64,000 bases of DNA from Aquimarina latercula DSM 2041 (GTDB taxonomy: Bacteria > Bacteroidota > Bacteroidia > Flavobacteriales > Flavobacteriaceae): NCBI RefSeq assembly GCF_000430645.1, contig NZ_KE387187.1, forward strand, positions 149,265 to 213,264, written 5' to 3'. A model generated the notes under the pieces. That model was not told the origin of the DNA, did no database searches, and saw only the letters and a list, made by a program, of their open reading frames with translations. Shown here piece after piece: positions 59,403-64,000 of this stretch (positions are counted from its first letter, which is position 1; each line of letters starts with the position of its first letter). A program made the position numbers and the translations under genes.

Positions 59403-61412
59403 ATGAAAAAAAATGCTATTACGACGATGCTTTTATGCCTGCTTATATTACAATTATATGGGCAACAACCGACAATAACTACTAATGCCAATGATGTATT
59501 TACCCTAGTGGATGGTATGTCTGATGAATTTGAAACTAGAGGTATAAATTGGTCCGGAAAATGGGAACAAAATAATAACCTACCAAACATTGCTGCATGG
59601 AACTTAACCAACAGCTCCAACGTATCACAAGGAGACTATTTCGATAGAGGTTCTGCTAAAATTACTGCACGGTATAATGGAGTTAATCCTAATGGAACAT
59701 CCATTGCTGTAAATGGTAAATTCTACAATGCTGGATGTCTTCAATCTAAACAATCATTGCCTCCAAATTTTGAAGGGTACATTGAAGCTGTTATCAGAGG
59801 AGCTGATATAGACAATCCAGATCCACATCCTTTTAATGATGGTATTGATAAAGCAAGAGGTTTATGTCCTGCTTTTTGGTTATACAGTAAATTCTTTGAT
59901 AATAACCCTGCAGAAGATGGTGTAATTTATACAGAAATTGACATCCAAGAATTACAACAACACGATTTTTATAATGGGATCCAAGATAGTGTGGAAGACA
60001 CAGAATCTAACTTACACATTGCTTTCAAAAATGGTAACGGAAGAAGATGGGTAAGACCGAAACAAAACCCAGATGAGCAATTAAATAAATACCCTCTTGG
60101 TTTTGATCCTCGCAAAGGTTGGCATACTTATGGCTGTGAAATTACACGTGATGAAATTCATTTCTTTGTGGATGGTAAAAAGGTTGGAAAAACTTTGAAA
60201 AATACGCATTGGGGTAAATTACCGTTACGAGTAATTATGTCTTTAGGTATGCGAGTACCATTTGTAGACTTTGGTGGTAATGCATTTACCTCATTTGATC
60301 CACAAGGCAATTATCCAAACAATCAAAGATTACAGACCTTAGCAGAGAGAGCAAGGCAGCAATTAGGAGAGTTACCTGAATCTATGTACGTTGACTATAT
60401 TAGAGTTTGGAACAAAACCAACTCGGATACCAACACTCCTCCAGAACTTACAATTACAAGTCCTAACACTAATCAACAATTTGATTTAGGAGATGAAATT
60501 ATCATTAGAGCAGAAGCTTCAGATGCTGATGGAAGTATTGCTAAGGTAGAATTCTATGATGGTAATCAACTGTTAGGTACAAAAACAAGTACTCCATATC
60601 GATTAACATATACGAACGCTCCTGAAGGAAGTAGAAACATACGAGTTATTGCTTTTGATGATGAAGGTGAAAATACTGAAACATCTGTAAGTATAACAGT
60701 TAATGCTACCGATAATATTCCTAATCCTACAGGAGAGTTTTTCATTATACATAGAGCAACGGGCAAAAAGCTTAGAGCCGTTAATAATCAAAACGGTTCA
60801 GAAATAAAATTATCTCCTGCACGTAATACTAGTAACTGGGTAAAATGGAAAAAAGTGAATAGTGATAATGGTTGGTTCTATTTCGAAAATGTCAAAACAA
60901 AAAAATATTTTAGGCCGAAAGGAGCGAACGGAACGGACGGAAGTGTTTTAGAGCAGCAACCCAATACATTTACTGGAGCATGGACGCAATGGAAAGAAAT
61001 TCCCGCAAATGCTGGATATGTCTTCTTAAACAATAGAGCTTCTGGTAAGTATATCAGACCAAAAACAAATAAAAATAATAGTGTAATAGAAATAAGACCT
61101 AATACAGAGGTTAGTAATGAAACACAATGGAAACTAGAATCAATAAAATCTACAAGATCACGAATTGATGAATCAAATATCGAGATATATCCAAACCCTG
61201 CAGAAGATATTGTAACAATAGAATTAGATGATTTTGATGAAAGAAATACAAAAGTTACCCTTGTTAATATGATTGGTAGTGTTGTTTTAACACCTCAATC
61301 TATTACAGAAAATGAAGTTGTACTAGATGTGAGCAGATTGAAAGAAGGTATTTACTTTTTGAAAATACAAAACGGTACCCGTACTATTTCGAAAAGGCTA
61401 TTGATTAAATAA
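59403..61412 (+). CDS. Secreted GH16 kappa-carrageenase-like enzyme with Ig-like, ricin-type and T9SS domains
   Basis: This 669-residue secreted protein has a signal peptide (LLCLLILQLYGQ) and a GH16 catalytic domain (residues about 30-340) with E-x-D-x-x-E as YTEIDIQELQQ (Glu178, Asp180, Glu183), of the kappa-carrageenase type. Next come a bacterial Ig-like domain (about 350-440: PPELTITSPNTNQQFDLGDEI...VEFYDGNQLLGT), a beta-trefoil ricin-like domain with three related repeats (about 447-585: FFIIHRATGKKLRAV, FYFENVKTKKYFRPK, VFLNNRASGKYIRPK), and a type IX secretion sorting domain (NIEIYPNPAEDIVTIEL...GIYFLKI...KRLLIK). It should be exported to the surface for the first cuts in kappa-carrageenan. 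Confidence 0.9.
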   Translation: MKKNAITTMLLCLLILQLYGQQPTITTNANDVFTLVDGMSDEFETRGINWSGKWEQNNNLPNIAAWNLTNSSNVSQGDYFDRGSAKITARYNGVNPNGTSIAVNGKFYNAGCLQSKQSLPPNFEGYIEAVIRGADIDNPDPHPFNDGIDKARGLCPAFWLYSKFFDNNPAEDGVIYTEIDIQELQQHDFYNGIQDSVEDTESNLHIAFKNGNGRRWVRPKQNPDEQLNKYPLGFDPRKGWHTYGCEITRDEIHFFVDGKKVGKTLKNTHWGKLPLRVIMSLGMRVPFVDFGGNAFTSFDPQGNYPNNQRLQTLAERARQQLGELPESMYVDYIRVWNKTNSDTNTPPELTITSPNTNQQFDLGDEIIIRAEASDADGSIAKVEFYDGNQLLGTKTSTPYRLTYTNAPEGSRNIRVIAFDDEGENTETSVSITVNATDNIPNPTGEFFIIHRATGKKLRAVNNQNGSEIKLSPARNTSNWVKWKKVNSDNGWFYFENVKTKKYFRPKGANGTDGSVLEQQPNTFTGAWTQWKEIPANAGYVFLNNRASGKYIRPKTNKNNSVIEIRPNTEVSNETQWKLESIKSTRSRIDESNIEIYPNPAEDIVTIELDDFDERNTKVTLVNMIGSVVLTPQSITENEVVLDVSRLKEGIYFLKIQNGTRTISKRLLIK

Positions 61413-61660
61413 TTCTGTAAAAGTTCGGCATAGTAACTCAACTAAGTTTATTTTTCTCTCTGGAAGAGGAAATCATAACTGAGGCAGGTATTTTCATTAC
61501 AAATCATCGTTATTTTATTTTGCTCCCAATAATTGTAAAAAATACTAAACTCAACAGCCTTTAGGGTATACACAAGCTATGTCGAACTTTTTAAAGTTAA
61601 CATTTTACATATCACCAAAACCAAAAAACATTGTAAATTTCAAAATTTAATAATCATTAC

Positions 61661-63061
61661 ATGAGGTACAAATTCTTTTTTTTAATTGCTATTTTATCGA
61701 TACAATTGATCGATGCACAAAAAAAACCAAACATCGTATTGTTTTTTGCAGATGACGCTGGATATGCTGATTTTGGTTTTCAAGGGAGTAAGGTCATGAA
61801 AACACCAAACTTAGATAAACTAGCGAAAAAAGGAGTTGTTTTTTCTCAAGGATATGTCACCGATGCTACTTGCGGACCTTCCAGAGCAGGCCTTATCACC
61901 GGAAAATATCAACAAAAATTTGGGTATGAAGAAATTAATGTCCCAGGATACATGAGTAAAAACTCTGCTTTATTAGGTGATGACATGGGATTACCTTTAG
62001 ATCAGGTGACTATGGCTGATTATTTAAAAAAACTTGGATATACCAATGCATTATTTGGAAAATGGCATCTTGGAGATGCAGATCGATATCATCCATTAAA
62101 AAGAGGATTTGATGTGTTTTATGGTTTTAGAGGTGGAGACCGAAGCTACTTTAAGTATGATAATTTAGCTGGTATTCATCATGACAAAAAAATAGAACGT
62201 GGTTTTAGAAGTTATGAAGAACCTGAAACCTACGTAACAAACGCTTTGGCAGATGAAACTGTGAACTTTATTGAGGCCAACAAAGACAGACCTTTTTTCG
62301 TGATGTTATCTTTTAATGCTGTACACACACCAATGGAAGCAACAAAAGAGGACTTAGCGAAATTTCCTAATCTTACCGGAAAAAGAAAGGAACTCGCTGC
62401 AATGACACTAGCTATGGACAGAGCCTGTGGTAGAGTTCTGGATAAACTAAAGGAACTTGGTTTAGAACAAAATACGATTGTAGTATTTTCTAATGATAAT
62501 GGTGGACCTACCGACAAAAATGCTTCTGATAACAAGCCACTAAGTGGAACGAAATCCAATCACTTAGAAGGAGGTTTACGAGTACCTTTCGTTTTAAGCT
62601 GGCCAGATAAAATTAAAAAAGGGCAGCACTATCATTATCCTGTTAGTACTTTAGATTTACTACCTACTTTTTATAAAGCAGGTGGAGGAAATATTCAAGA
62701 TCTTACTGATATTGATGGCATTGATTTACTTCCTTTTATTATGAATGAAAAGAAAACAGCTAGACCTCATAAAGAATTATACTGGAAAAAAGATGTGAGA
62801 GCTGTATTAAGGGAAGGTGACTTTAAACTGATTCGATATCCTGATAGATTGGCAGAACTCTACGACCTATCCAATGATATATCAGAACAAAAGAATCTCG
62901 TGAATGTTTACCCTGAAAAAGTAAAAACAATGTTCAAAAAAATATTTCAATGGGAACTAACACTAGAACGTCCGTTGTGGTTACTAAAAAGAAAGTTTGA
63001 AAAATATGATATCGATCGCATGGATAAATATCGAAATGGAAGTTCGATTGATAAACCGTAA
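61661..63061 (+). CDS. S1-type sulfatase, secreted
   Basis: This 466-residue formylglycine sulfatase has a cleavable signal peptide (FFFLIAILSIQLIDAQ). The metal site is NIVLFFADDAGYADFGFQG, the formylglycine motif is DATCGPSRAGLITGKYQQKFG near residue 71, and GKWHLGDADRYHPL and VVFSNDNGGPTDKN complete the active site. It resembles the S1_19-type sulfatases common in carrageenan loci. Unlike the other two sulfatases it is not a lipoprotein, so it is probably soluble in the periplasm. It has its own upstream region of 248 bp with no repeat-type operator that I can find. Confidence 0.92.
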   Translation: MRYKFFFLIAILSIQLIDAQKKPNIVLFFADDAGYADFGFQGSKVMKTPNLDKLAKKGVVFSQGYVTDATCGPSRAGLITGKYQQKFGYEEINVPGYMSKNSALLGDDMGLPLDQVTMADYLKKLGYTNALFGKWHLGDADRYHPLKRGFDVFYGFRGGDRSYFKYDNLAGIHHDKKIERGFRSYEEPETYVTNALADETVNFIEANKDRPFFVMLSFNAVHTPMEATKEDLAKFPNLTGKRKELAAMTLAMDRACGRVLDKLKELGLEQNTIVVFSNDNGGPTDKNASDNKPLSGTKSNHLEGGLRVPFVLSWPDKIKKGQHYHYPVSTLDLLPTFYKAGGGNIQDLTDIDGIDLLPFIMNEKKTARPHKELYWKKDVRAVLREGDFKLIRYPDRLAELYDLSNDISEQKNLVNVYPEKVKTMFKKIFQWELTLERPLWLLKRKFEKYDIDRMDKYRNGSSIDKP

Positions 63062-63415
63062 AAGTCAAGAAACAATTTCAAAAACACTTAGATTTCTAAT
63101 AATTAAAAATTAATACTTTTAGTAAAATGAAACGTTTGTTGTAAAATTGAAAATGATCCAAAGTCAAATAATTTCCTAAAATAAAAACGGTCTTTTAATA
63201 AATCTAGTGCCAAAAAACAATGAAAAGAAAATTCTGATTTAACTCTACTAATCAAATTCATCCTACAAAAATAACTCTTTTGTTTTTTTTAGGTGTTTAA
63301 ACCAAAAAAATGTACCTTTGATCTAACACAACCAACTTTTTTAAATATTATAATAAGCTTAAGGTTAAAATTCATTAACAACCCCTATTAGAATTTTAAA
63401 GTTTATGAGGTTATT
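63062..63415 (+). promoter_or_regulatory. Intergenic region with promoter for the 96-residue membrane protein
   Basis: In this 354-bp gap the only structured part is near 63295-63320: a GTTTAAAC box (63295-63302) and a perfect -7 element TACCTTTG (63313-63320), which would give a leader of about 90 nt. The rest is AT-rich with nothing I can support. Confidence 0.5.
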
Positions 63416-63706
63416 ATGGTAGTGTCTAAATTAGAAATTTCTTATCCACAAAAAATGCTGAACCAGGTTGCAGGTTTCATATTTCGTTTGTTTTTGGGGT
63501 TCTTTACATTTGTAATAGGCGTATTATCTATTGTTTATATTTTATTATGGGATTTTATACGTGAAAAAATACTTCGAAGAAAACCTATTGAAAACCCATG
63601 TTTTGAAAAAGTCTTACATAACCATGAAGTTCGTATGAATAATGAAATAATAGGTTCTTCTAAATCAGAAAAAACAGTTCCAGAAGTAAAAAAAATTGAT
63701 TTATAA
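63416..63706 (+). CDS. Small membrane protein (96 aa), unknown
   Basis: This 96-residue protein has one long hydrophobic segment (VAGFIFRLFLGFFTFVIGVLSIVYILLWDFI), possibly a hairpin, followed by a basic stop-transfer (REKILRRK) and a hydrophilic tail ending SEKTVPEVKKIDL. No domain recognised. It has its own promoter and is followed by a hairpin that separates it from the convergent T9SS-tailed gene. Confidence 0.65.
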   Translation: MVVSKLEISYPQKMLNQVAGFIFRLFLGFFTFVIGVLSIVYILLWDFIREKILRRKPIENPCFEKVLHNHEVRMNNEIIGSSKSEKTVPEVKKIDL

Positions 63707-63769
63707 AATTGTCTTTTACTAAAAAAGAAAAATACAATATTTTCTATATCATATAATAATTAAATATTT

Positions 63770-63806
63770 AACCCAGAACCTTAATTTTTAATAAAGATTC
63801 CGGGTT
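63770..63806. terminator. Bidirectional terminator-like hairpin
   Basis: AACCCAGAA (63770-63778) pairs with TTCCGGGTT (63798-63806) with one mismatch. T-rich sequence follows on the plus strand. It lies between two convergent genes. Confidence 0.6.
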
Positions 63807-63836
63807 ATTTGTTTCTAGAATATAAAACTATTCAAT

Positions 63837-64000
63837 TTATCTTTTCACTATTCTACAGGTTTCGTTAACACCTTTTCCAATTATTCTCAGTAAGTAAATA
63901 CCGGTTGGTATAGAATTGTTTTGATTAATACTATAGTATATCATATTATCGCCTTTATCAAGACTTTGATTACTCATATTTTGCCTCACACCATTTATAT
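63837..64000 (-). CDS. 3' end of a type IX secretion substrate (partial)
   Basis: The reverse frame running in from the right edge ends with ...IYYSINQNNSIPTGIYLLRIIGKGVNETCRIVKR, the last half of a Por-type C-terminal sorting domain (GIYLLRI and a terminal IVKR are typical). The body of the protein lies outside the window, so only secretion by T9SS can be stated. It may be another member of the carrageenan locus or an unrelated exported protein. Confidence 0.75.
   Translation of the reverse strand, partial: INGVRQNMSNQSLDKGDNMIYYSINQNNSIPTGIYLLRIIGKGVNETCRIVKR

Noticed and set aside
61403..61450. GATTAAATAATTC followed by TAAGTTTA upstream of the last sulfatase, as a possible AraC-type promoter
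   Set aside because: There is no second repeat at 21 bp, the match needs a base deletion, and it overlaps the end of the previous gene.
63295..63302. GTTTAAAC box as part of the same regulon as 25547 and 30583
   Set aside because: An 8-bp AT-rich palindrome is expected about twice by chance in 64 kb of this composition, and the distance to the -7 element differs.
1..64000. CRISPR arrays, tRNA or rRNA genes, transposases or prophage genes
   Set aside because: I looked for repeat-spacer structure, cloverleaf or rRNA-like stretches, transposase motifs and terminal inverted repeats and saw none I could support.

Overview
The window is AT-rich (about one third G+C by eye) and reads as a chromosome segment of a marine Bacteroidota, most likely a Flavobacteriaceae. 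The evidence is a SusC/SusD pair, lipoproteins with short lipoboxes, type IX secretion C-terminal domains, promoters with the Bacteroidota -7 element TAnnTTTG, few Shine-Dalgarno sequences, and a red-algal polysaccharide locus. I saw no rRNA, tRNA, CRISPR array or insertion sequence.

Layout. (1) 1-3333: a gene tail and a tiny ORF at the left edge, then a reverse unit of a CcoI-type copper P-type ATPase and a PdxH-like flavoprotein. (2) 3384-15647: a stress island of six tandem double-domain universal stress proteins, a small conserved protein, an ATP-cone/nuclease fusion, a beta-CASP metallo-beta-lactamase RNase, Hsp20, two related unknown proteins, a membrane-anchored flavodoxin-like protein, a lipoprotein and a D-lactate dehydrogenase. 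A reverse block (21744-25455) carries a seventh USP, cardiolipin synthase, patatin and a Crp/Fnr regulator. (3) 15636-21683: sulfur handling, with split YeeE/YedE, a YgaP-like membrane protein, a periplasmic rhodanese, a persulfide-dioxygenase-like MBL-rhodanese fusion, TauE/SafE and a second Crp/Fnr regulator. (4) 25567-31682: small oxidative- or light-stress genes (DUF2237, FAD amine oxidase, PTPS/QueD, glutathione peroxidase) with CorA, MscS, two minute membrane proteins and a candidate structured RNA. (5) 31769-63061: a carrageenan utilisation locus with SusCD, a GH16 enzyme, a kappa-carrageenase-like GH16 carrying a T9SS tail, a GH82 iota-carrageenase, a GH-A enzyme, GH127, three sulfatases, a formylglycine-generating enzyme, a sugar porter, the four-step 3,6-anhydro-D-galactose pathway and an AraC regulator. 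(6) The right edge has a small membrane protein and the 3' end of a T9SS-tailed gene.

The main finding is regulatory. In the stress island a palindrome of the form TGAT-N4-RTCA lies upstream of seven transcription units. In the sulfur block a different palindrome, GTAAC-N4-GTTAC (one copy GTGAC-N4-GTTAC), lies upstream of four. In ten of these eleven promoters the palindrome centre is exactly 29.5 bp from a recognisable -7 element. This is the geometry of class II activation by Crp/Fnr proteins, and two such regulators are encoded here, each inside a unit driven by one operator class. The content of the first regulon (USPs, Hsp20, fermentative dehydrogenase, RNase, membrane-lipid enzymes) resembles in logic the hypoxia/dormancy (DosR) regulon of mycobacteria; that comparison is inference.

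The carrageenan locus has its own signature. Direct repeats of GGTTAAAATAATG spaced 21 bp apart lie 37 bp upstream of a -7-like element at three promoters (susC, the kappa-carrageenase-like gene, and the reverse catabolic operon). This fits activation by the local AraC protein.
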